Below are positions 1-8,886 of a DNA stretch of 64,000 nucleotides, piece after piece. The position numbers were made by a program, and so were the translations under genes. Source of the DNA: Mucilaginibacter lacusdianchii (lineage in GTDB: Bacteria > Bacteroidota > Bacteroidia > Sphingobacteriales > Sphingobacteriaceae); contig NZ_WSRW01000002.1 in assembly GCF_009770985.1 (NCBI RefSeq), positions 1-64,000 on the forward strand, read 5' to 3'. The stretch's first letter is position 1. Each line of letters starts with the position of its first letter. The notes beneath the pieces were generated by a model, which was not told the origin of the DNA, did no database searches, and was given only the letters and a program-made list of their open reading frames with translations.

Positions 1-1
1 C

Positions 2-151
2 GTTTGTATCAATACCCCTAACCCGCTAAATATTAGATACAAAGCTTTTCCTTTTGTGTTGCTCGAAGACTTTAAAGGCTTACACATATTGCCCGACGTG
101 GCGAATTTTCTGCATGATACGTTACTTTGGCAACCGGCGACCCACACTTAA
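2..151 (+). CDS. 3' end of an unidentified gene (last 49 codons)
   Basis: The frame beginning at base 2 stays open to a TAA at 149-151 and reads like real protein: it has mixed hydrophobic and aromatic residues, for example LEDFKGLHILPD and NFLHDTLLW. The start lies left of the window. I do not recognise the family. No terminator hairpin is evident in the following 300 bases. Because only 49 residues are visible, a chance open frame cannot be excluded. Confidence 0.45.
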   Translation, partial: VCINTPNPLNIRYKAFPFVLLEDFKGLHILPDVANFLHDTLLWQPATHT

Positions 152-458
152 CAATCATTAAGTAAAGAGGCAAAAACCTGCTCTTGCGATAGTGAAATGC
201 TCACTTGCTTTTAATTTAACAGCTTAATTAGAAATGCGAATTGCTATCCAAAATTGATACTACTTATCTCATGACTATAAGTAATGGCTTTAGATACTGT
301 TTCCTCCTCTTAAGATAGTTCCTCAGTATTTTGTTTAGAATATCGATTGATATTGAAAGTAATGCTTTAGTTATGAAATGCTCACATTTAAATAATCGTT
401 AGCGAATGAAGGCATTAACGGTCGCTAAACAAGTGGCAATTATAGAACTTAAAACCTT
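152..458. other. Intergenic stretch, no gene seen
   Basis: No convincing reading frame on either strand. A 12-base direct repeat, TGAAATGCTCAC, occurs at 193-204 and 373-384. The rest is AT-rich and shows no clear terminator or promoter. Confidence 0.5.
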
Positions 459-1596
459 CTACATAGTTGTTACTAAATTGCAGTGTTTGTTCAAAGTGAA
501 AAGAATGTAATTAATTATGGTTTCTGCCTTACTAATTATTAAAAGTGAAGGTGCAACTATGCTATAAGTAATGGTTGTTGCATAATCGCCTGCCGCCTTT
601 CCTAGTAATTGCTTTGTATTTTCAGCTGATATAGCAAAGCGGACATTCAGTTGTTTGTCAATAACGGGCATCGCTCCAGATAATAGTTTTTGAGGAGTGG
701 CTGATAGTGTTATTGCATTAAAACTCCTTTTAACATCTGGCGTAGGCGAAAGTGTGATTAAGCCAACCGGGATTGTACTACCACCCATTGAAAGTGTATT
801 ATTGCTGGCTTTAACATAGACATCAAATGGCGTTGTTTTGCTTATAGCGAGATGATTTGGAATATCTATATAGATGCCGTTTATGTAATCATTTGCAAAC
901 TTGTAACTTAGATCTACAGTAGATTGATTAACTTTCAGTTCTGTTAAATCTTTAACTACGATGTTCAGCGGCATGTTGTAAGTTAGTGCTGTTACACTTG
1001 GAGTCGTCTGAGCATCGGCTACATTTTTAGATAGCATTGTTGAGTAGGTGCCTTGTTGCAAAAAACTATTTTCAAGTTTAAGGCACTTACCGAAAATTTT
1101 TGAGTAAAAGTTTGTTTATTTCCGACAGTAACTGCTAGACCGGTACCAGATGTTAAACGTTGTTGGCTGGTATTCAAATAAACCGGTGCTCCGGAAAGAG
1201 GACTGAAGAATTGAGCAGCAACTAAACCAATTGCTGCTCCGGGATCGGCAGCACCAGCATAGCCAGCGTTATAAGACAATTTACTTAAATTACTTTTTAC
1301 GTTGGTATGTAAAGGCACTGTGGTAGCTGTAGCTAAGTTAAGGTTGGGATGGTAATACCATTATTACTTAAAATAGCAGATGATGCACCGATAGAAATAG
1401 TAGGCAATGCACCAACCACGGGTGCTGAATAATCAACAGATGAGTTATCGGTTGTAAGTATGGAAGACGAGATGTTTGATTGGTTGATATTAAAAATTAA
1501 CTGGCCGTGGGACTTAACGCTCATTAACACGATTGAAATAAAACAAACACTAATAGTTTGAATTAAACGCTTTGCAAAATCTAGCCTAACACTCAT
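459..1596 (-). pseudogene. Secreted beta-rich surface protein, broken by two frameshifts
   Basis: Three consecutive leftward frames make one protein of roughly 375 residues if two single-base losses are restored. The first frame (1333-1596) starts with a signal peptide (VCFISIVLMSVKSHG, cleavage near residue 31) and ends NNGITIPTLT. The sequence continues one base out of phase as LATATTVPLHT in the second frame (to about 1085), which again shifts one base so that SALNL continues as ENSFLQQGTYSTM in the third. The body is rich in T, S, V and N with no cysteine pattern; the end (GDYATTITYSIVA) resembles the last strand of fimbrial or spore-coat-U-like beta sandwiches, which is only an impression. 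No known function. Sequencing error could also produce both shifts. Confidence 0.6.
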
Positions 1597-1909
1597 TGAT
1601 ATTTTTTTAATACCTTACTTAGTGTAACTATCAGCGAGATGAACGAAAATTGAGCTTAAAGGTTATAGCAGAACAGCATATGTATAAAATGAACAGAAGT
1701 GATAGCCACGTCTCATTTTTATTAGATAACAAAATTTTTAAACTTCAATAGACGCAATATATCGTGGTTTGATAAAAGTATATATATATATATATATATA
1801 TATTGATTCAGGCCAACAAACTCGTTAATCAGTCTTTAAATACTTAAATAGTTTTGGTTAGTTATATTGCTCCCCCTATTTTTATAAACCAGTTGCATCA
1901 TACTGATTA
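1597..1909. other. Intergenic stretch upstream of the broken surface protein
   Basis: Holds the presumed promoter region of the leftward frameshifted gene and a TA dinucleotide tract (listed separately). AT-rich; no reading frame with coding character was seen. Confidence 0.5.
1779..1803. repeat. (TA)12 dinucleotide tract
   Basis: Twelve uninterrupted TA units plus a T. It lies about 180 bp upstream of the start of the frameshifted secreted protein and downstream of the regulator gene's stop. Tracts of this kind can change length by replication slippage. Confidence 0.95.
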
Positions 1910-3517
1910 TTACAGGTCGTCAATAAACTTAATTTCCATAATCTTATGCTCAAAGTCATCTGCTGGTACTAGCGCTTTAGATTTCACACGGACTTTGTAG
2001 GTATACACAGTGCTGACGCTATAATTGAGTATCTTGGCGATTGTTTCAGAATCGGTAACGCCCAGCCGTATTAAAGCAAAAATACGAAGCGTTGCATTAA
2101 GTGCTTCCCCTTTTTTAGGCCATACCTGATCCTCTTTTTTTAACAATGCATTAAAAGATAAGATGAAGTTGGGAAAGATGGTTAAAAAAACCTTGTCAAG
2201 AGTATCGTAAAATCGGTCTTTTTCCTTTCCAATTTGAACGTCGTTGAGGATAGCACTAGCTTCGTTATATTTACCTAATTTAATATTATGCTGGGTTTTT
2301 CGGGTAACCCTGTCAAGTGTTTCGATATATGTTGAACACGTTTTAAAAAACAAGCCGATAAGACCTTCTTTTATTCTTGACGATTCCCATAGCTTTCCGT
2401 TGACTTTTTCCAACTCGCTGTTTTTTTCTTTAATTGTTCGCTCGTTGGCTTTAATATGTAATATTTGTTTCCGGTAAATAATTAGCAAAAAGAAAAGAAC
2501 AACTGCCACTATTACGAAAACCAAAAAGCCAATCAGTATTTTGTCTTTTTCATGTTGTTTTTCATCTATCAATTTACTTGCAATAAGCGGTAAAATAGAC
2601 TCTATTTGGATTGCACGATTTCTGGTACCATAAAATTTGGCGTTTTTTATTGCCTGCTGCATTAGAATATAGGCATCATTAGTTCTGTTAAGTTTAAACA
2701 GCTCTTGCCCTAATAAAAAAATGGCGAGTGTCTCTTTTGTCGAGGAACGAATGTCATTGATAGCGGCAAGCGCCAGGAAAAGAATTCGATCCTCTCCAGT
2801 ATATGCATAGCTAACCCGCGTGGCAACCATCGCAATGCCGTGTTCAGGAAGACGCTGGCCTACAATAAAATTATAAAAGAAGTCGGGCGTTAAGTTTTTA
2901 TTTTTTTTTGATGCAGGTAAAAATGCAAGATTAATGGTCTTTTCAAAGTCGCTGATAGGTGTAGCCAGTTCAGCGTTTTTGAAATCAAGTTCCGATTGTT
3001 TATAGTAAATTTTGGAAAAATATGCGTCGTTATTATATTCAGCTGCTCCGATATACAACCGAGCCCGCAAATTAAAATAATCAGTTTTTAATTTATCTGT
3101 TAAATTAGTAGTATCAACTTTTTTTACTGCATCAAACGCTTCCTTATAATATCCTGAATTTAATAAAATGCTTCCCATTAAAATTTGACTGCTTGTTTGA
3201 AAGTCTTTTTTTCCAAATTGTTCAGAAGCGGTGATCATCCTTTTAACATAGGTAAATGCAGAATCGAATCTAAAAGAACGGTACTCTTCAAATATCTGTG
3301 ATAATAGGTAATATTGAGTTTCAAAGTTTGCGTTTTTCGTATGCAGCAGATGGTTGCGTAGCTGGTTTATCTTAACTTCTTTTTTAAGGTCATAGGCTTT
3401 TTCTTTTTTGAGCTCCGCCTTTAAAACAGACAGGATACTATCTGTTTTGTTATTTTGTGAATAAGCAAAGAAGCTCGCTAGCAACAACACATTCACTAAA
3501 AATATTTTAATTCTCAT
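1910..3517 (-). CDS. DUF6377-type TPR / transmembrane / HTH regulator
   Basis: 535 residues. A signal peptide (1-20, ending FFAYSQ) is followed by a helical, TPR-like sensor region (about 25-320), one membrane segment (about 327-347, LIGFLVFVIVAVVLFFLLII), a coiled-coil stretch (355-380, KEKNSELEKVNGKL) and a C-terminal cytoplasmic part. That part ends in a LuxR-like helix-turn-helix (about 475-515, TDSETIAKILNYSVSTVYTYK). This layout matches the DUF6377 family of Bacteroidota, often encoded beside SusC/SusD genes. It is transcribed divergently from the SusC gene at 3969, so it probably controls that locus by sensing a ligand in the periplasm. That role is inferred from position; the ligand is unknown. 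Confidence 0.8.
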   Translation of the reverse strand: MRIKIFLVNVLLLASFFAYSQNNKTDSILSVLKAELKKEKAYDLKKEVKINQLRNHLLHTKNANFETQYYLLSQIFEEYRSFRFDSAFTYVKRMITASEQFGKKDFQTSSQILMGSILLNSGYYKEAFDAVKKVDTTNLTDKLKTDYFNLRARLYIGAAEYNNDAYFSKIYYKQSELDFKNAELATPISDFEKTINLAFLPASKKNKNLTPDFFYNFIVGQRLPEHGIAMVATRVSYAYTGEDRILFLALAAINDIRSSTKETLAIFLLGQELFKLNRTNDAYILMQQAIKNAKFYGTRNRAIQIESILPLIASKLIDEKQHEKDKILIGFLVFVIVAVVLFFLLIIYRKQILHIKANERTIKEKNSELEKVNGKLWESSRIKEGLIGLFFKTCSTYIETLDRVTRKTQHNIKLGKYNEASAILNDVQIGKEKDRFYDTLDKVFLTIFPNFILSFNALLKKEDQVWPKKGEALNATLRIFALIRLGVTDSETIAKILNYSVSTVYTYKVRVKSKALVPADDFEHKIMEIKFIDDL

Positions 3518-3968
3518 TATCTATCAGCTGCAATAATATAGGCAAAATGGAGTGTAAAGCTGTGGTGGTTAGCCAATACTTTATCAACGCAATATAAGTC
3601 ATTCACTTTAAACGTTGCATTAACATTTGACCGTTTTTCTGGATATGCTATAGAACTTAATCACTATATATTTACAATTATAGTACTGTTTCAGCAGGAT
3701 TTTGTGGCTTTTAAACGCTAAATAATACAATTCAAGTTTAGATTATTTATACGGAAATTATATTCAATAACATAATAATCAACTACTTACACATTACACT
3801 GGCTAGATTTTACATAGATTGCTATCCAGCTTAGTCTACTTCTATCCTTTCAAGCTTTATTTTGGCCAACCAATTAAAGCGCCATATTAATGGCGTTCGC
3901 CCCACCAGGAAATCGACTGCAGCGACGAATGGGAAAGGCGGTTTTTCAAACCAATTAAACCATAAATT
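3518..3968. other. Divergent regulatory region between regulator and susC
   Basis: 450 bp between two divergent starts with no gene. It must hold promoters for both sides, but I see no perfect TAnnTTTG element. A small hairpin (CGCCAT-ATTA-ATGGCG, 3880-3895) lies in the probable 5' untranslated region of the SusC gene. Confidence 0.5.
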
Positions 3969-6900
3969 ATGCAAGTAAAATTTTTACGCTTGTTAAGTTG
4001 TCTTATCTTACTTTTCGCCTGTGCAATTTCTGCTTTTGCTCAAAACAGAACTGTCAGCGGAAGAGTAATTGATTCTGCTACTACAGAACCGCTCGTTGGC
4101 GCTAGCGTTGGCGTAGTGGGGTCAAGTATTGGAACTACAACTGATATTAACGGATCCTTTCAACTAACGGTACCTAATACCGTCAACCAACTTAGGTTCT
4201 CTTATATTAACTACAACACCCAAACCATTTCTATTCCTGGTTCGAACAATTTAGTTGTAAAACTGACCACGAACAACAAATTACTTAATGACGTAGTGGT
4301 AGTAAGCGTTGGTTATGGCACTCTGGATAAAAGAGAGGTATCAAGCGCTATAACACACGTTGGCGGAGGAGAGTTACAAACGGTAGCAAGCAATAGTCCG
4401 TTACAAGCTTTACAAGGCAAAGTTGCCGGACTAACGATAACGAATACCGCAACAGGCGACCCCAACTCCACTCCTTCAGTACAGTTAAGAGGTGTTTCTT
4501 CCAGAAATGCAGGTTTAGGACCACTTTACATTGTGAACGGTGTAATTTTAACTAGCGACAACATTGATAACATCAATCAAAATGATATTGAATCGATAGA
4601 CGTGCTTAAGGGCGGTGCTGCATCTGCTATTTACGGTACACGAGGTGGTAACGGCGTAATCATCATAACTACTAAAAAAGGCACAAGCGACCAGCGTTTA
4701 TTTTATGATGGTTATACCAGCTTCGATTACATCACCAACAAATATAACTTGCTTTCGAGAGATGCCTATGTGCAAAACAGGGTGACCAACGTTACCAAAA
4801 ACCCAGGGCTAGACCGCGGCGGCAACACCGATTGGTTAAAAGAGGTAAGTAAGTCGCCGGCATTTGGGCAAAAACACACAGTACAGTTATCGGGCGGTTC
4901 AAAGGGTGCCAATTACTTTGCCTCGGGTGATTACAGAAATGCCAATGGTATTGATCTTAGAGCCAATAAGGAAGAGTACGGTGCGCGTGTTAATGTAAAT
5001 TTTAATTCTAAGGACGACGTCTATTCAGCTTCGATATCAGCCGCACCGCGTTATGCATATGCCCGCAGGGCGGATTACAGTGGGTTTAACAATGCACTTA
5101 CACTAAACCCCACCTATTCCATATATGGAGAAAATGGCCAATATAATTATATAAATACCGGCTTTTTTTCAAATAACCCGGTTGAAAATGCAAAGATGAT
5201 CAGAGATGAGCAGGAAATAAAGAAACTGGATATCAGCGGGACATTTAAAGTAAATATTTTGAAAAATTTAAATACTATGGCTACGGTATCTGAATCAAGC
5301 TCATCTTTCAAAAATTTATATTTCAGCCCCTCTACACTTTCCACTATCGTTTATAATAACCCAGATAAAAAAAGAAACTTTGGACGGCAGGAACAGGTTG
5401 AAAACGATGTTAAAAACTTTGAGTGGACAGCAAATTACGCGTTGAATTTTCGGAAGCACAATATAAAATTGTTGGGTGGCTACTCTTATTCGATGTATAG
5501 TTATGAGCAATTCAGGGCACAAAATTATGACATTCCGTTTGATGCTTTTTTATGGAATAACTTATACTCTGGTGCGTATAATGGCGGAGGTGTGGGCCAA
5601 GGGCAAGATGCCGTTGCATCTACAAAAAACACCTCAACACTCATTTCATTTTTTGGCAGGGTAAATTATGATTTTAATAACAAGTACATTTTTACAGCCA
5701 GCTTAAGGCACGAAGGATCATCTAAATTTGGCATCGGCAATAAATGGGGTAACTTCCCTGCTGCTTCGGCTGCATGGCGCGTTACCGAAGAATCATTTCT
5801 GAAAAATAAAGTATCATGGTTGAATGATTTGAAATTAAGGGTTGACTATGGTATTACCGGTAACCAAGATTTTGGAAACTACCTATCCTTACTTTTATAC
5901 GGGGCCTACGGCTTTTTTCCTTATGAAGGTACATCATATCAGGTATATGGGCCTTCACAAAACGCAAATCCCGACCTAAAATGGGAGAAGGCTATCAATT
6001 TTAATGCAGGTGTTGATTTTGAATTGTTTAATGGCAAACTTTCCGGCTCAGTAAATTATTATGTAAGAACTAATAAAGATCTGCTTGGTCTTTACGACGT
6101 TCCTTTACCACCTAACGCGCAAAGTCAAACTTATACAAACGTAGGAACACTGAAAAACTCGGGCATTGAAGTACAGCTATACTCTTCTTTGATTAAAAAG
6201 AAAAACTTTAGTTATAACATCACCTTTGCTGGCGCTTATAATGATAACAAGTTCGTATCTTTTTCAAACGATTTATACAAAGGAACTGATTACCGAGAAG
6301 TGGCCGGTCTGCCGGCTCCAGGCTCTCCAGGTAACATACAACGTTTGCAGGAAGGTAAACGCATTGGCTCGTTCTATATGTATAAAAATGCCGGTGTTGA
6401 TGCTGACGGTAACTTGTTAGTGTACAGAAAAGATGGAAGTATAGTACCGGCTAATCAGGCAAATACTACTGATTATCAATTTGTGGGTAATGGCCTACCC
6501 AAATTTACAGCTTCATTGGGTAATACCTTTACTTACCGCAATTTTGATCTCAGTGTATTTTTGCGAGGCAATTTTGGTTATCAAGTGTTTAATACTGCCG
6601 CATTCTATATAGGAACGCCTGCAACACAAGGAGATGCAAATGTACTTACTACTGCTTATGATAGCAAAAGCAAATATTCAAAGCTTACCAATACCTTATC
6701 TATTCCTTCTGATTATTTTTTAGAGAACGGATCTTTTGTGAAGATTGATAATGTAACCTTGGGTTATACACATAAAGTCAACTCAAAATTCATTCATGGA
6801 ATAAGACTTTATGCTGCCGGAAGAAACCTTCATACGTTTAAAGCCCTAAGTGTAGGTGATCCTGACTTAATACAAGTAAATGGGCTTACGCCAGGGGTGC

Positions 6901-6983
6901 AAACTGATGGTAACGGTAACGGAACTTTAAACTATTATCCGTCAACATTACAAGTTATTGTGGGTGCTCAAGTTACCTTTTAA
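3969..6983 (+). CDS. SusC/RagA-type TonB-dependent outer-membrane receptor
   Basis: 1004 residues. Signal peptide 1-25 (ends ISAFAQ), then a carboxypeptidase-like regulatory domain (about 28-110, VSGRVIDSATTEPLVGASV). Next come a TonB-box-like segment (VVVSVGYGTLDKREV), the plug (SPLQALQGKVAGL, IESIDVLKGGAASAIYG, NGVIIITTKKG) and a 22-strand-type barrel ending in aromatic residues (VGAQVTF). In the SusCD system this protein imports oligosaccharides bound by the SusD lipoprotein, energised by TonB-ExbBD. The SusD gene follows 15 bp downstream, so the two are co-transcribed. The substrate cannot be read from sequence; the downstream GH31 gene suggests an alpha-glycoside. Confidence 0.95.
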   Translation: MQVKFLRLLSCLILLFACAISAFAQNRTVSGRVIDSATTEPLVGASVGVVGSSIGTTTDINGSFQLTVPNTVNQLRFSYINYNTQTISIPGSNNLVVKLTTNNKLLNDVVVVSVGYGTLDKREVSSAITHVGGGELQTVASNSPLQALQGKVAGLTITNTATGDPNSTPSVQLRGVSSRNAGLGPLYIVNGVILTSDNIDNINQNDIESIDVLKGGAASAIYGTRGGNGVIIITTKKGTSDQRLFYDGYTSFDYITNKYNLLSRDAYVQNRVTNVTKNPGLDRGGNTDWLKEVSKSPAFGQKHTVQLSGGSKGANYFASGDYRNANGIDLRANKEEYGARVNVNFNSKDDVYSASISAAPRYAYARRADYSGFNNALTLNPTYSIYGENGQYNYINTGFFSNNPVENAKMIRDEQEIKKLDISGTFKVNILKNLNTMATVSESSSSFKNLYFSPSTLSTIVYNNPDKKRNFGRQEQVENDVKNFEWTANYALNFRKHNIKLLGGYSYSMYSYEQFRAQNYDIPFDAFLWNNLYSGAYNGGGVGQGQDAVASTKNTSTLISFFGRVNYDFNNKYIFTASLRHEGSSKFGIGNKWGNFPAASAAWRVTEESFLKNKVSWLNDLKLRVDYGITGNQDFGNYLSLLLYGAYGFFPYEGTSYQVYGPSQNANPDLKWEKAINFNAGVDFELFNGKLSGSVNYYVRTNKDLLGLYDVPLPPNAQSQTYTNVGTLKNSGIEVQLYSSLIKKKNFSYNITFAGAYNDNKFVSFSNDLYKGTDYREVAGLPAPGSPGNIQRLQEGKRIGSFYMYKNAGVDADGNLLVYRKDGSIVPANQANTTDYQFVGNGLPKFTASLGNTFTYRNFDLSVFLRGNFGYQVFNTAAFYIGTPATQGDANVLTTAYDSKSKYSKLTNTLSIPSDYFLENGSFVKIDNVTLGYTHKVNSKFIHGIRLYAAGRNLHTFKALSVGDPDLIQVNGLTPGVQTDGNGNGTLNYYPSTLQVIVGAQVTF

Positions 6984-6998
6984 TCAATATCTATCAAC

Positions 6999-8759
6999 AT
7001 GAAAAAATATTTAAGATCTATAAAAGTTAAGGCCGGGGCACTTATTGCATTTATGGCACTGACAAACAGTTGTACAAAGCTTGATGAACAGGTTTATGAC
7101 AAGGTGGCCGAAAGTAACTTTTTACAACGCCGCGACGATGTAATCCGCGATTTTCTTCGTCCTTTTGAGCACGCGTATTGGAGCATACAAGGTAACGACG
7201 TTTTTGCTGTCAATGAAGATAGTTCGGATGAATTTGGTACTTATAACCGGCAGGGCGACTGGCAGGACGGCGGCTATTATGCACGTATGCACTATCATAC
7301 CTGGACCATAAACGATGGTTTTACCAGTGGAGCTTGGACAGCGTTTTACCAAGGCATTGTGTTAGCCACAAACTCTCTTCAGGATATGGAAAGTATCCAA
7401 GATCCAGCAAAACTAAATTTAACGCCGGCAGAATTGGCTGATTTTAAAGCAGAACTCAGAACACTACGTGCCTGGTTTCATTTACGTGCTTTAGATTTTT
7501 ATCGCAACATAGAAGTCATAAAAGAGGTTAAGAATATTACGCAAGGCAGTAAGCAGGTTTCACCTCAAGAGGCATTTAACTTCATAGAAACTGAGTTGCG
7601 GGAATCAATTGCTGATTTGCCAACCCGCGCAACACTTATTAAGCCCGAAAACCCTGAGATCAGTACTATTGGCCGATGGACTAAAGCCGGTGCTGCGGCA
7701 TTACTAGCCCGTTTGTACTTAAATTCAAAAGTTTACACCGGGGTAGATAAATTTGCAGACTGCGCAGTAATTTGCCAAGAAATTATTGACGGTAAATATG
7801 GCAATTATCAACTCGACACGCGATGGGACGCGCCATTTGATTACACCAATACTCAACCCAATTCCGAAGTTATCTATGGATTTCCATCAAGTTTAACCCG
7901 TACACACTGGCAGTATGATGGTGGTATGTATTTTTGGGGAATGACTTATGACGCCGCCCCATTATACTGCGGCTTTACCGACTTTGGCCAGTCAAATCCC
8001 AGATATGCCTTGCAGCCGGGCCGGGATGTAGATAGCGTTGAGTACAGCCATAAGCTTGGAAAACCATTTGTGAAGTTTCAAAAATATCCTGATGATGTTC
8101 GTTTAAAACTTTACAAGAATCTGGGCAACAGTAAACGTGAAGGAATGTTCTTATATGGATACCTGCCGTTTGTGCGCACAGTTAACGGCGTATCACGCCC
8201 AGATACCGTTAGAGGTAACAAGGGTAATTATCCTTTATTTATCCGTGATCAGGTAGGTATGTTTCTAGGAACAAAACCTGGTAACAAGATAGCAGATAAA
8301 GTGTCGAACATGGACCATGCCGATCATAATTCAGGAATTTTTATGGTTAAGTATCCTGTGTACCCTAGCACAGACGCCAACAGAATTACCTCGGCCTATG
8401 CAGAAATTCGTCTTTCTGAAGTTTACTACATGCTTGCGGAGTGTAGATACAGAGCGGGCGACAGGGCTGGCGCCGCAACCCTATTGAATACAGTAAGAAA
8501 AAGGAACTACCCGGAAGGTTCGTTAAGTTTATACAGACCAGATGGCAGCCAGCTTGATGATCAGGAAATGCTGGATGAATGGGGCCGCGAGTTTTTAGGC
8601 GAAAACAGACGCCGGACAGACCTTATACGCTGGGGTGTTTTCAACACCGGAACCTGGTGGGATAAGAAACCTGATGGCGATAAGCATACAGAGATATTCC
8701 CAATCGGCCGATCTATCATGAACGCAAACCCGCAACTGGTACAAAATCCAGGATATTAA
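6999..8759 (+). CDS. SusD/RagB-type nutrient-binding lipoprotein
   Basis: 586 residues. The N-terminus is a lipoprotein signal with the lipobox cysteine at residue 25 (ALTNSC). The body has the SusD-like helical region (about 90-330, LRTLRAWFHLRALDFYRNI, GAAALLARLYLNSKVYTG) and the typical C-terminal part (EIRLSEVYYMLAECRYRAGD, LDEWGREFLGENRRRTDLIRWG). SusD proteins sit on the cell surface as a lid on SusC and bind the glycan. The gene is 15 bp after SusC and is followed by a strong terminator, so the pair forms the core transcript. Confidence 0.95.
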   Translation: MKKYLRSIKVKAGALIAFMALTNSCTKLDEQVYDKVAESNFLQRRDDVIRDFLRPFEHAYWSIQGNDVFAVNEDSSDEFGTYNRQGDWQDGGYYARMHYHTWTINDGFTSGAWTAFYQGIVLATNSLQDMESIQDPAKLNLTPAELADFKAELRTLRAWFHLRALDFYRNIEVIKEVKNITQGSKQVSPQEAFNFIETELRESIADLPTRATLIKPENPEISTIGRWTKAGAAALLARLYLNSKVYTGVDKFADCAVICQEIIDGKYGNYQLDTRWDAPFDYTNTQPNSEVIYGFPSSLTRTHWQYDGGMYFWGMTYDAAPLYCGFTDFGQSNPRYALQPGRDVDSVEYSHKLGKPFVKFQKYPDDVRLKLYKNLGNSKREGMFLYGYLPFVRTVNGVSRPDTVRGNKGNYPLFIRDQVGMFLGTKPGNKIADKVSNMDHADHNSGIFMVKYPVYPSTDANRITSAYAEIRLSEVYYMLAECRYRAGDRAGAATLLNTVRKRNYPEGSLSLYRPDGSQLDDQEMLDEWGREFLGENRRRTDLIRWGVFNTGTWWDKKPDGDKHTEIFPIGRSIMNANPQLVQNPGY

Positions 8760-8768
8760 AAAGAATTA

Positions 8769-8813
8769 CCTACCGCACCGAAATGAAATGGCATTTCAGT
8801 GCGGTAGGTTTTT
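8769..8813 (+). terminator. Strong intrinsic terminator after susD
   Basis: Stem CCTACCGCAC (8769-8778) pairs with GTGCGGTAGG (8799-8808). It continues inward through GAAATG/CATTTC after one C-A mismatch, with a six-base loop and TTTTT at 8809-8813. It separates SusCD from the glycosidase gene, so that gene needs read-through or its own promoter. Confidence 0.9.
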
Positions 8814-8886
8814 GTACAAAATCATAAGTATTACCTAAACCTTGTTACAATTATTTACCCATCCATTAAATCACTATCAATTATTT

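Noticed and set aside
8842..8886. Upstream TTG as the start of the GH31 protein
   Set aside because: The added residues are not signal-like, while the ATG at 8887 begins directly with a signal peptide.
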